DNA of 64,000 nt from Cyanophora paradoxa (Eukaryota; Glaucocystophyceae; Cyanophorales; Cyanophoraceae). Below the pieces are notes generated by a model. That model was not told the DNA's origin, made no database searches, and saw nothing but the letters and a program-made list of their open reading frames with translations. Below, piece by piece: positions 53,431 through 64,000 of this stretch. Location of the stretch: contig QPMI01000409.1 in assembly GCA_004431415.1 (NCBI GenBank), forward strand, positions 372,001 to 436,000. Direction: 5' to 3'. The number at the start of each line of letters is the position of its first letter. Within the stretch, counting starts at the first letter, position 1. The position numbers and the translations under genes are program-made.

Positions 53431-53475
53431 ATGCTACCTCATCCAGATGCGCTTGGTCGTAAGCCGTGTTCATCC
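50965..53475. repeat. 2.5-kb segmental duplication, copy B
   Basis: Direct repeat of 47720-50190. The distance between copies is about 775 bp. Confidence 0.9.
51651..51672. repeat. Poly-G run of about 22 bases
   Basis: Uninterrupted plus-strand G run within an intron of copy B. A second G-rich tract lies at 52230-52350. Confidence 0.85.
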
Positions 53476-54391
53476 GCTAGCTATAGTTCACTTCGGAGTA
53501 CTTGTGCGCGGTCGCGCACCCTACGGCCACGCTGTGACAGGTCGAGGCTCCACCGACGTATCGACACTGCCAGGCTGATTCGACAGCTCCGCTGCCCGGC
53601 GTAGTACATATGCAGAGCCTGCCAGCAAGTTGCCAGCCTGCTGGCAGCAAAACGCCGTATGACCGTCGGACGATCCGCACCCTCCAGCGTACGCGTTCGG
53701 CCGGGCTCTCCGCGCGCCGCGCGCGGCCGCGGCTCGAATTTCGAAATTTCGAAGCTCACTGCAGCTGCATGGGTCGACGTCAGGCCCTGATCATGAGGGC
53801 CCTCCGCATTACAACCTCCTGCCTCAGGGCCTGGCTGCCGCATGCGCAGTGCAATCTGTGCAAAGGCTCTGTTCTCTAGAGATCGTACCCCTCCGGGCCT
53901 CAATAGAAATATGTACCCCCGAGCTCGAGGCCGCAGTACGCGTACGTATACGTATATACGTCGTTGCCGCGCCGCGGCGCGCGCGCGCGCGTGCGCATGC
54001 AGCGGGCTGTACTGAGTAACTGTACTGGCCTATTGCTAGGCCGGGCATCAGCTCTGCAGGGCATTCGAATTCCGAGTTCCCGGAGTCCGCGGCCGACGGT
54101 CCGAAGTTCAAGCTTCAATTGCAATTGCCGCACTGCGGCAGTGCAAGCCTAATATTAATTAATACGGCTTCAAATTAAATTTCAAAGGCCGCCGGGCTTC
54201 ATGACTCAGTGATCATGATCAGCTGCAGACCGCGGGCTTCAAGGCTTCCAAGTTGTTCACAAACCGTGAACGTGCTCAAACGTGCACAGGCCTAGCCTAG
54301 TACTAGGGTAGGCTGTGCACCGTGGCACGTGTGTGTTCATGCAATTTATGATCAGTTCATGCAAGGCTTGCGAGCTAATGTTTGCCAAGCC

Positions 54392-54558
54392 ACTCTGATT
54401 CCGATCGTAATCGCAACTCTGATTCCGATCGTAATCGCAACTCTGATTCCGATCGTAATCGCAACTCTGATTGCGATCGTAATCGCAACTCTGATTCCGA
54501 TCGTAATCGCAACTCTGATTCCGATCGTAATCGCAACTCTGATTCCGATCGTAATCGC
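54392..54558 (-). repeat. 24-bp minisatellite, array 3, inverted
   Basis: Seven tandem copies of ACTCTGATTCCGATCGTAAT plus CGCA, the reverse complement of the arrays at 13204-13612. One copy has GATTGCG in place of GATTCCG. Confidence 0.95.
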
Positions 54559-54560
54559 GT

Positions 54561-54621
54561 ATGTACATGTTCGCGCGCGATCGATCCGATCCGGGATCCG
54601 GATCGATATCGATCCGGCCCG
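54561..54621 (+). repeat. ATGTACATGTTCGCGCGCGA dispersed repeat, copy 2
   Basis: Second copy of 50510-50574, starting 3 bp after the end of the minisatellite array. Confidence 0.9.
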
Positions 54622-54855
54622 GCGCCGGCGCCGAGACACTGTCTACTTGCGTCTGTGTGACATGATCATGAAGAGATCTAGATGCAGCTGTGCATGTGCG
54701 ATGGCGGTTCAATGAATTCGAACTAGGGATGTCGCGAGGGGGCGGTTCGACGGTTGGATGCGCGTGGGTAGGGGTGCTGTACTAGCGCGCGCGCCTATAG
54801 CTATAGGCCTGGGATGGAAATGAATATCCTAGTGGAGACTCCAGCCCCATCCGAG

Positions 54856-57800
54856 TTACACGGGCGGCGGCTTGAGGTCGGGGAAGCGGGCAGTCCAGCG
54901 GTACCCCTGATTGAAGGTGAGGGGCCCGAGGGAGAAGGGCGAGAGCGGGCGCCAGCGTACCCAGATGACGGCGTTGATCTTGGTCTGGATTTCTTTGGCG
55001 AGCTGCTGGGCGCGCTCGCCCTTGCAGGGGATGAAGCGGACGCGGGGGGGGCGGCCGTCGAGGACGACGCGGACGCCCTCGACCGAGGCGATCGTGTCCG
55101 CCTCCTCCACGTACTGCGCCTGGTAGACGTCCGCCCACGGCGCCGTCCACGAGTCCGACTTCGTGTCCGCGTTCAGGTACACCAGGAGCTGCCGGCGGTA
55201 CGCGTCAGACCGGCCTCGCGGGCGCGGCGTGGGGCCCGGGGCCGCCCATTCCGGTCCGAGCGCACCTCGTTGGTGATGTACACGGCGTCGTGCTCGCAGA
55301 TGACGCGCTGCGACGGCAGGGCCTGAGGCAAGGACGGGGGAGGCGGGGCAGGGGGGTACGGGCACGCACGTCGTCGAACATGCGGACGTCGCGGTTGGGC
55401 TTGACGAGCTTGTAGGCGACCAGGTTCTCCTGCGCCTCGCTGTTCGCCCTGCGAAGCGAGCGCTCAGGCGGAGCGAACGAGCGGAGTGCGTCGCTCCAGC
55501 GCGGCAGCAGCGCACGGGTCGAATTTGGCGATGGAGAGGCGGACGCCGCAGGCGCGGGCGCGGCGGAGGCGGCCGTCGTGGTGCATGTGCCAGTCGTCCG
55601 ACATCGAGTTGGCCGCCCCCTGGAACGTCTTCCCGTTCACCTCCAGCAGCTGCGCGGGGAGTGGGCGGCGGCTCAGAGAAGAGGCCGCTCGGGGTGCGTG
55701 GGGGCGGGGCGGACCCCCGTGAGGGGCTGGGCGACGAGGTTGACGGCGCCGGCGAAGACGCCCCCGACAAAGCCGAAGAAGCCGCGCTTGCGGGAGCCGT
55801 CGATGGGGATCTGCCCCGCCCCCGTCAGCCGGTGGGCGGGGCGGCGCGGCGCGGCGCGGCGCGGGGCGCGCCTGGACCACCCCGAAGGCGGCGTCGGCGA
55901 GGCGGCAGTAGGCCATCTTGGTCCCCTGCTTGAAGCCCTTGAGCGCACGCATCGGCACCTGCGCGCGCCTCCATCAGCCCTCGCCTCGGCAGGCTCCTCG
56001 GCAGGCGCCGCGGCGGGACGCGCCTTGTTCCTGTAGTACTCGAGGTCGTTGTGGAAGAAGCCATTCTTGCTGCCGAGCTTGTCCACCCCGTTGCCGATCG
56101 CCTGCGCCGGCTCGGCTCAGACGGGCGAGCGGAGCCGGGGGGAGCGAAGCCGACGGGGGCGGGAGGCGGCGCACGTCGGCGACGCCGGAGTACCACTGGG
56201 CGAGGGTGCAGACCCAGGTGACGGCGGCGGCCTTGCCGCCGGCGGCGGCGCCGCCGCCCTCGGGCTCGGCGCCGGAGCCGACGCCCTCGGAGGCCTCGTG
56301 GTAGAAGGCCTTGATGCCGCGCCCGAAGCCGCGGACGAGGATCCAGGGGTTGAGGGCCATGGAGCCGACGATGGAGAGGCCGGCCTTGAGCCCCGCCGCG
56401 ATGTACACCGGCACGATGTCCCCCGCGATCGTCCCGGGGAGGCCGAAGAGGGGCAGGCCCGTGTCGTACGCGGGGAGGTCGATGGTCGCCTTCTCGATGT
56501 TGAGGATGGCCGAGCCGAGCGACTCCACGACGCGGCGCACGACCTCGGAGACCTGGATCAGCTCGTGCGCCGCCGCCGGGCCCGCCTTGATCGTCAGCAG
56601 CAGCCGGATCTTCGAGATGCGCAGCCGCTCGATGTAGATGCGCTTGCCCGTGGCCGTCGCGGCGGTGGGGCGCGTGTCGACGGCGCCGGCGGCGCGCACG
56701 GCGGAGAGGAGCTGGGCCCCCGCGCGGCAGTTCTCCGACGCGTGCCGCGAGATGGCGTTGCGCCGCGCCTTCATGCGCCCCAGCAGCTTGATGGCGTAGC
56801 TCGAGACGATCTCCGTGAGCACGTCCTCGTGGATGCGGATGTCCAGCGGCTGCCACCGCGCTCAGGGCGGGCCGCTCTGGAAGGGAGCGCGGGGTTCGCG
56901 GCGCGCACCTCGAGCTCGACGGTGACCTCCTCGAGGTAGAGGACGTCGCTGTTGGCCTGGTCGGGCCCCGCCGGCGGGAGCACCGTCGCCGCGAAGTAGA
57001 TCATCGGCTTGGGCGGGATTCCGTCCGTGTCCTTCACGACGTCCTTGTACTGCAGCGGGTTCGTGTCCGCCGTGTACGTCACGGGCTTGTGCTGCGGCCC
57101 GATGAAGACCCCGAAGGCCGGCCGCCGCGAGAGCATCTGGTCGATCTGGAAGTGCTTCACGATCGCCTCCACCTGCGCGCGCGGGGGACGCTGAGCCCCG
57201 CAAGGAGCGAGCGGGGCGAGAGGAGGAGCGGGGCGGGCGGGCACCTCCTGCTTGGAGGCGGAGGCCTTGACCTTGGCCTGGATCGCCTCGAGGGAGACGA
57301 GGAGCAGCTCGCGCGCGTTGTCGCTGTTCACCGAGACCTGCCCGCCCCAGCCCGTCAGAGGCCGCCGCCCGCGGTGAAGAGGGAGGGCGCGAGCCTTGAC
57401 GGCGGGGATGAAGGCGCGGAGCTCGACCTCCATCGCCCCACTGGCCCCGCCGGCGACCGCCGAGGCGCTCTCGGGGGGAGCCCCCGCCGAGGGCGGGTGC
57501 TGGGACAAGCCCTCGTTGTCGCGCCGCTCGGCCGCAGCGATCGCCTCGGCGCGCTTCTTCTGCACGAGGGCGCGGGCGGCCGCGAGGGCGTCGCCCTTGC
57601 GCACGCTCTGCAGCCGTGCCGACTCCTCGGTCGTGCCCGAGCCGGCGGTGCCCATGGCCGTCAGCGCCTCGCGCTTGGCCGCCGCGGAGCCGGCCTTCGC
57701 CCGCCGCAGCTTCCGCGGGTCCCGCTCGATGCACTGCGCGACGGGCCCGTCACGCGCCGCGACGCGAGCGCGGAGTGCAGCGGCCACGAGGCGCACGATG

Positions 57801-60800
57801 AGGCAGAGCTTCTGGAAGCCGCGGGGCTTGACGACGGCGACGAGGGCGGCGACGCCGGGGCCCGGGTCGACGTCCCTGTCCAGCAGCTCGAAGCCGAGCT
57901 TCTCGACGACGATGTCCTCCCGCCGCCGCACGCTCCCCGTCGCCGCCTCCACGATCTCCATCATCAGCACCTTCGGGCCCTTCGGGTTCTCCAGGATCTG
58001 CGGGACGGGCGCAAGATAAGTAAGAAAAGTAAGATAAGTAAGTAGGTAATAGTAAGAAGAAAGGGCGCGAAGATCAGGTAGGGGCGCACGAAGGGCCGCT
58101 CGGCGCCCAGCTCGACGGTGACGGCCGTGCTCTCCGGGGCGCCCTTCTGCCAGAAGCGGAGGACGCAGCTCGCGTCCCCGCACTCGTTCCGCACCACCAG
58201 CGGCGGCACCGGCTGCGCGGCCCCTGAGCTCGCGCCCCGCACGCTCCCGAGACCGGGGGGCGGGCGGGCGGGCACCTCGGAGTCGAAGAAGGCGTAGTAG
58301 GAGGGCCCGTTCTTCTCGACGGAGATGCGGATGGGCTTCTCGCGCGGGTCCCCGGCGACGCGCAGCGGGACGTGGAAGACGTCGGCCTCCTCGAGGGCGA
58401 AGGGCACCGACCACTGCGCCGCCGCCAGCGCCGCCCCGTCCACCTCCACCTCCCCGTTCGCGTTCCGCCGCGCCGAGGGCGGCGGCAGCGCGATCTGGAT
58501 CCGCCGCGGCTGGCCCTGCGACGCCGCATCTCAGAGCGCGGCGGCGGCGGCGGCGGAGCGAGAAGGGAGAGAGGAGGAGGCTCGCCTGGGGGACGGGGCG
58601 GGGCCACTGGAAGACCTCGGTCTTCTCCTTGCCGAGGGGCCGCACGGCGAGGCCCTGGTCGCCCTCCTGGCGCACGAGGAGCCCCGCGGGGGCCGACTTG
58701 TTCACCAGCACAAAGCGCGCGTCAATCACCACGACCCGCGTCGGGTCCATCGCCGTGATGCGCACGCCGAACTCCAGCACGCGCTGCCGTCGCGGCGCTC
58801 AGTTTCAGGCCGCAGGCCGCAGCCTCAGTGCCCAGGCCGGCGCGCGCGCACCGTGGCGCCGCCCTTGGCGGAGGAGACGCCGCCGGCGAACTGGGGCACG
58901 GCGACGTAGAGCTGGTCCTCGGCGCCCATCAGGTTGATCGCCTTGGAGAGGGCCGCGTTCTGCTCGTTGAGGCCGAGCGCCAGCTGCCCCGTGTACGGGT
59001 CCCCCTGCTTCGCCTTCACCGACGCGGTGCAGAGCGGGAAGGCCGAGGCGTTCCCGTCCGGCAGGTCCACCACCGTCGCCGCCCCCGCCTCTGCGGTGGC
59101 CGGGGAGCAGAGCGGGTTAGGGCCGGCAAGCTGGTTCCGCCCCGCCCCGTGGAGGGCGCACGGGGGTCGAGGTTCCCCGCGAGGCGGACGGTCGCGTGGT
59201 TGGCGCCGGCGCCCGGGGCGCGCCCGGGGTCCTTGGCCAACAAATTCACCTGCCGCTCGGTGAGCGAGGGGCGCGAGGGGGCCGGGCGGTCGCGCGGCGC
59301 CGCACCCCGCTCCGGTTCACTGGCGAGGGGAGGAGCGCCTCAGCGGGGGCCGCAGAGGCGCGGGCGGCGCGGCGCGGGGCGCGCACCGATCCAGAAGGGG
59401 ACGAAGAGGGTGACCTTGCGCGTGTGCGACTGCCGGGCGGCGTCGGGCGGCGAGGGGCGGGGCGGGGCGGGGCGGGGCGGGGCGGGGCGGACGACAGGGA
59501 GCTTGGGCTTGCCGCGCGTCTTCTCGTCGCGGGTGCGCATGTAGACGGGGAGGGAGAGCTCGCCCAGCACCGGCGCCTTCACGAACGTCGAAGCTGCCGC
59601 CGGCGCGCCCCCTCAGCGGCCGCCCCGCGCGCGGTCGCAGACCAAACGAGGCGCAGCGGCGCACCGCCGTCGCGGTGCGAGGCGACGTGCTTCTCCTTCG
59701 AGAACGCGGCCTGTGGGTAGCGCTTGGGGTCGTCGACCTGCCGGCGGGGGGGCAGAGCCTCAACGGAAGCGATCGGGCAGGGCGGGGCGGCCGGACGCGC
59801 GGGCGGACCTTGACGGAAATCTTGAGGTCTTGGATGTCCTTGATCGTGTGCATGTACGAGAGCTGCCGGCGCCGGCGCTCAGGGAGGCGCGGGGCGGGGC
59901 GGGGCGGAGGGCCGAGGAGCGGGGGGCGGCGCGCGCCTTCTGGCCGGCCTCGAGGCGGCCGCTGAAGCGCTCCTCGCTGCCGACGACGAGGCGGACGAGC
60001 GCCGCGAAGGGCAGGTGCGAGCGGATCGAGAGGGCCGGCACGAGCGCCAGCACCTGCGCCCCACGAGGGAAGTCAACGCAGAGGCGTGTCGTAAGCCCTC
60101 TGTAGGAAACGAACGCACCATCGGGTCGTCGGGGACTTCACCGCCGAGCTGGCGGAGGAAGGACTCCTCGGAGTACTGGCCGGCGGGGTCAGCGGGGCCG
60201 AAGAAAAAGGGGCCGGCGGCGGCGGGGGCGGCCGCCCCTCACCTTCGTGTAGCAGCAGAAGCCGACGCCGTGGGGGTAGTGCTTGCTGCCGGCGTCGTTT
60301 TTGCCCCGCGCGCACTCGTGGGCCACCGCCTGAGGCCGGGATCGGGTTGGCGCGCGCCCGAACGACCCAAGCCGAGGAAAGCGGCGCACGCGGCCGAAGC
60401 GGGTCATGGAGAAGAAGGTGTGCGGCTCGCTCCACTCGAGGGTGGAGCCGTGGGGGCGGACTTGCAGCTCCCCGCTGGTGAGGAGGAGGGGGACGGCGGC
60501 CTCGCTCTCGAAGCCCTCCGTAGCGGCGCCGCGCACGTTGGGGGCGAGCGTCGCCTTCCACTCGATCTCCTTGCCCTGCTCGACCACCGCCGAGAGCGAG
60601 TAGCGCCGCCGCGACGCCAGGTCCGCCTCCGCGTCCCCCACCGCCACCTTCGGCAGGGTCACACGGGCTCGCGCCGGGCGGGCTCGCGGGGTCGGGGGCC
60701 AGCGGCCGGCGCACCTTCGTCGAGTCCAGGGCGGCCGGCGTAGGGGGCGTCACCGGGGCGCCCCCGCGGTAGATGCGCTCCTGCTCCTCCTGCGGGGCGG

Positions 60801-63800
60801 TGAGAGGGGCAGCGGTGCGGGGGCCGGCGCGGGCGCTCGCCTCCTCCTTGCGCTTGGCGATCTCCTTCTGGATCATGACGCGGTGGTCCTTGGTGGGCCG
60901 CACCCGCACCTCCATCGCGATGGGCGTCTTGTTGCGGATGATGATCGGGGCGCGCAGCACGAGCCGCGTCCGCCCCCCGTCCGAGATGCGCTCCACGTCG
61001 ACGCAGATGTCGCGGGCGCCGGTAGCGCCCAGGATGGGGCGCCGCGCCGACTCGAAGATCTCGGAGGGCATGCCGGGGAGGCGGAGGACGTAGAGGCCGG
61101 GGCGCCCGATGGGGACGCGCCCGGGGATGGGGTACCAGCGCCCGTCCTCGGAGCGGGGCGGGCGGATGTAGAAGACGAGGAAGCGGCGGTTCCCCTGCGT
61201 CTCGCTCACCTGCGCCTCGTTCACCTGCGCCTCGTTCTCTTTCGCCGTCGTCTCGTCGTAGAAGGCGTCGCCGCTCTCGGCCTCGCCGGCCGCGATCCGG
61301 TCCTCCTCCTCGTCCCGCTCGATGAGCGACTCGGCGCCCGGCTCCGTCGTCCGAAAGTCGGCGTTCGGCGGGCGCGTCTCCAGGTCCTGCCGCCGCTCCG
61401 GGTTGAACTGCATGCCCCGCACGAAGCGCCACGAGATCGGCAGGCCTGCCGGCGCGTGAGGGGCGGCGGCCGGCCGCGCCGGCGCCCGAGCGAGCGCACC
61501 GGTTTTGTTGGTGAGGATGTGGGCGCGGGCATCCGGGCCGACGAGGGGCCCGTGCACGGAGGGGATGACGCCGCCGCTGGCGGCGGGGAAAAGGCGGGAA
61601 GAGGCGCCGAGGGCGGCGGAGGGGGCGGGGCGGCTGCCCGAGAAAAGGCTCGTGGCGTCGTCGTGGGCGGAGGAGGCGGGGAAGATGGCGTCCGACATGG
61701 CGACGGCCGGCCCCGGGCGGGCCGGCCCGGGCCCCGCCGCGCCGCGCCGCGCCAGCGCGTCCAGCGCCCCCCGGTCCCCGTGCACGGCCGAGAGCGGGAT
61801 GTACCGCTGGCGGGGAGGGCGCGCGTGAGGGCGCGGGTGGAAACGGGCCCCGCGCGGCACTGATCCGGCACCTGCGAGTCGGAGTTGACGAGGAACTTGT
61901 CGTAGCGCGTCCCGGACGTCGTCGAGGTCGCGTCCGTCGGCACGATGCGCTTCGGGACGTCGACGGGGTACGGCGGCGGCGGCACCTGGCGAGAGCAGGT
62001 GAGACCCCTCCGACCTCCGTCGGCGCAGACGTCGCGAAGGCGGCGGCGCACGTCGTCGTCGAGGTCGATGTCGTGGGCGCCGGCGTCCTCGTCCTCGAGC
62101 TGGAGGGGCGGGACGTCGGCCGGCAGCGCCGGGATGTGGTCCACGCGGGGCAGCGGCGCCGCCGCCCCCGCCACCAGCGCCCCCGCCAGCGCGCCGAACG
62201 CAGCCAGGTTCGCGATCATGGCGGGGTTCACCTGCCGACAAGTCAGCGGGCGCGAGGGAAGCAAACGATCCGAGGCGAGCGGCGCGCGCGCGCACGTTGA
62301 TGCAGAAGGCCTTCTCGGTGCTGGCCTCGATGCTGGCGGTGGGGTTGCCGTAGGTCCCGGGCACGAGCTTGATGATCGCCTCGATGTCCCAGGGCTCGAT
62401 GAGGACCTCCCAGACGTGCGTGTCCGGGTGCCAGCACTTGCCGTCCAACTCGACGGCGGCGCGCAGGCCCAGCGCGCCCTCCGCCGTCATCAGGTGCACG
62501 CGCGGCAGCTTCACGCCGATGCGCAGCAGCGGCATGCGGTATCCGTTCGGCGTCGGCGCGTCCTGCAGCACCTGCACCACGATGCCCTCCACCTTCGCTA
62601 GGATGTGCTGCGGCCCGGGTGAGAGGGCGCGAGCGGGCGGGAGGAAGAAAGCGAGGGCGGCGGGCGGACCATAATCGCGGCGGACGGCGGTGGCGGGTCC
62701 GGCGGCGGGCCCGGGGCCGGGGGCGGCAGCTGGAGGAGGGGTACGTACGCGACGAGGCTGTTCACCACCGCCAGCGCTGAGGGAACGGAAGATGAGCAAC
62801 GATGGGAGCGAACAAAAGGGGAGGGGCGCTTCCGGCGGCGCACCGCTGCGGATCTTGGCGGGAGAGACGGCGATGCCCATCGGGTGCACGCTGCGGCGGA
62901 CGGGCGCGTCAGGCGCGACTCGCAGGTCCAGGGCGGCGCGGGCGGAGCGTACACGGCCTTCAGGTAGGCCTTCTCCTGGGCGTTGGCGGCCCAGAAGCCG
63001 ACGGAGACGGCGAAGGGCTGGAGGAGGTGGACGGGGCGGCGGTCGGCCATGACGGAGCGCCAGCGCTTGATGTTGGGGAGGATGTCGACGGCGATGCCCG
63101 TGATCACCACGTCGAAGCACGTGTAGAGCTCGTCCACGCCGGGGTCCAGGTACTGCGCCAGGTCCAGCCGCTCCTGCGGGATCGGCTTCGAGCGGACGCT
63201 CGCGCCGTCCCCGCGCTCCAGCTCCAGCTCGCGCTCCTGCAGCTCCCGCGTCTCGAGGACCTTGCAGAAGGCCTCCTTGTTGATAATCTGGCCCACCACC
63301 TCGATCTTCTCGATCCAGACGAGCACGCCGGCGAGCTTCTGGCGGGCCGGCGGGGGCGGCGGGGGCGGGGCGAGGCCCGAGGCGGCGGCCTTGTCGACGG
63401 GCGGCTGCTCGTAGACGGTGACGATGATGGGCCCGACCTCGACGCGCGAGAGCTTGACGGCGACGAAGGCCTGCGAGTCCTCGTCCAGCTGGCCCGCCTC
63501 CGGCAGCTCGAACTTCTTCACGAAGTCGTCCTTCTCGGCGTCGTTGACCGCCCGCGCCGTCTTCGCCTGCCGCTTCGGGTTCGCCTTCGTGTACACCACC
63601 TGCGCCGCCGCGTGAGAGGACGACGGGGGGGGCGGGGGGCGCGAAGGCGGGGCGGGGCGGGGGGAGGGCGCGCCTTCGGGGGCGGGCGGACGGTCATTAG
63701 GGGCCCGAGCGAGTTGACGAGGTCGACGACGAGCTCCATGGAGAGGTTCACGCGCAGCGTCCGCACCGTTGCTTCCGCGTCCACCAGGCCGCCCGGGGCG

Positions 63801-64000
63801 TTCGGGCCCGGCGGGGGGTACACCTTCACGTGCGCCGACACGAAGTCGGGGCGGGCGAGGGGCTTGCCGTCCCGGTCGTGCGTCGGGCGCTGGTCGACGG
63901 GGTCGGTGCTGATGAAGGGCCGCGCGCGGGCCGCCCGCAGCGGGCTCCGGTCGAGGATGTAGAGCCCGCCGACGGCGACGTCGGCGGAGATGAGGCCGAT
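54856..64000 (-). CDS. VPS13: VPS13-family bridge-like lipid transfer protein, 5' part outside the window
   Basis: VPS13 proteins move lipids between membranes at contact sites. The window holds the middle and C-terminal part on the minus strand, entering at 64000. Recognisable segments in order: KRQAKTARAVNDAEKDDFVK, DPGVDELYTCFDVVITGIAV, VAVSVGFWAANAQEKAYLKA-type, ILAKVEGIVVQVLQDAPTPN, then the VAB-domain-like repeats with RLVLRAPIIIRNKTPIAMEV, GDAEADLASRRRYSLSAVVE, RVVVIDARFVLVNKSAPAGL, EKTEVFQWPRP, PPLVVRNECGDASCVLRFWQ, KVLMMEIVEAATGSVRRRED. Next is the C-terminal region: QIDQMLSRRPAFGVFIGPQH, ALSKAINLMG-type, GSMALNPWILVRGFGRGIKA, DKLGSKNGFFHNDLEYYRNK, ALKGFKQGTKMAYCRLADAA, and a PH-like end with VEGVRVVLDGRPPRVRFIPC, TFNQGYRWTARFPDLKPPPV. 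Introns are many, GC-rich, and some are GC-AG (55959-56023, 59863-59936). Confidence 0.88.
58015..58068. repeat. AAGTAAGATAAGTAAG low-complexity intron tract
   Basis: An AT-rich TAAGT repeat inside a VPS13 intron. On the gene strand it is a T-rich CTTACTTAT pyrimidine tract, unlike the C-rich tracts of the other introns in this gene. Confidence 0.8.
59454..59491. repeat. (GGGGC)n pentanucleotide array in a VPS13 intron
   Basis: Seven or more tandem GGGGC or GGGCG units on the plus strand. It is a candidate G-quadruplex and, on the gene strand, a C-rich pyrimidine tract. Confidence 0.9.

Larger units (their letters stand above)
53476..54855. other. Gene-poor spacer with minisatellite
   Basis: No gene is recognised. 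It holds AT-rich sequence near 54150-54185, an alternating CG/TACG segment at 53935-54000, the minisatellite array and the palindromic repeat copy. Confidence 0.6.

Noticed and set aside
54392-54558. Possible CRISPR-like array
   Set aside because: The 24-bp units are directly abutting with no unique spacers, and the genome is eukaryotic, so this is a tandem minisatellite.
60073-63120. A single 1015-codon exon within VPS13
   Set aside because: The open frame runs through GC-rich introns. VPS13-like blocks within it are separated by low-complexity Pro/Arg/Gly sequence with donor and acceptor motifs.

Overview
The window is nuclear DNA from a GC-rich photosynthetic eukaryote, most likely a unicellular alga. 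Genes lie on both strands as single units and are broken by many short introns, mostly about 40-110 bp. Products are eukaryotic housekeeping proteins: ribosomal protein eL32, the NOT2 subunit of CCR4-NOT, the SSU-processome protein UTP18, a SET/NAP1 histone chaperone, EFR3, a VPS13-family lipid transporter, a kinesin-12-like motor, Costars, a mitochondrial carrier and a delta-9 desaturase. A PsbP-family protein with a twin-arginine-like thylakoid-lumen signal indicates a plastid. I cannot fix the lineage. Frequent GC-AG introns and a class I fumarase are compatible with several algal groups.

Layout: class I fumarase 3' part (+, 1-2455); IQ-motif protein (-, 3414-7981); TPR/kinesin-light-chain-like protein (-, 9294-10126); NOT2 (+, 10803-13013); repeat block; SLC25 carrier (-, 14296-15332); unidentified helical protein (+, 15713-16755); GNB1L/ASTRA1 WD40 protein (+, 17108-18689); eL32 (-, 18879-19340); repeats; poorly resolved minus-strand gene (20822-22400); SET/NAP (+, 22956-24127); secreted TPR-FkbM methyltransferase (+, 24578-26248); repeats; UTP18 (+, 27357-29339); repeats; EFR3 (-, 30665-34590); PsbP-like (+, 34865-36148); kinesin-12 (-, 36299-43650); Costars (+, 43982-44338); mobile-element remnant with a Fanzor/TnpB zinc ribbon (+, 44418-45159); delta-9 desaturase (-, 45391-46688); two copies of a duplicated unknown gene (-, 47302-50160 and 50821-53430); VPS13 C-terminal two thirds or less (-, 54856 to beyond 64000).

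The most interesting part is the accessory DNA between genes. A broken Fanzor-type RNA-guided nuclease end (44662-45021) sits between two arms of about 130 and 100 bp. The same arms recur at 13111-13388 without the coding part, which looks like an autonomous-derived element and a non-coding relative. A 24-bp minisatellite (core GCGATTACGAT) is carried by these copies and also occurs at 54392-54558 in the opposite orientation. A second dispersed family of about 490 bp (20158-20641 and 26604-27101, with shorter or diverged copies at 13870-14100 and 30420-30638) shares that core.

Coding spans below run from first to last coding base and include introns. Exon joins were read by eye from frame continuity, GT/GC donors and AG acceptors.
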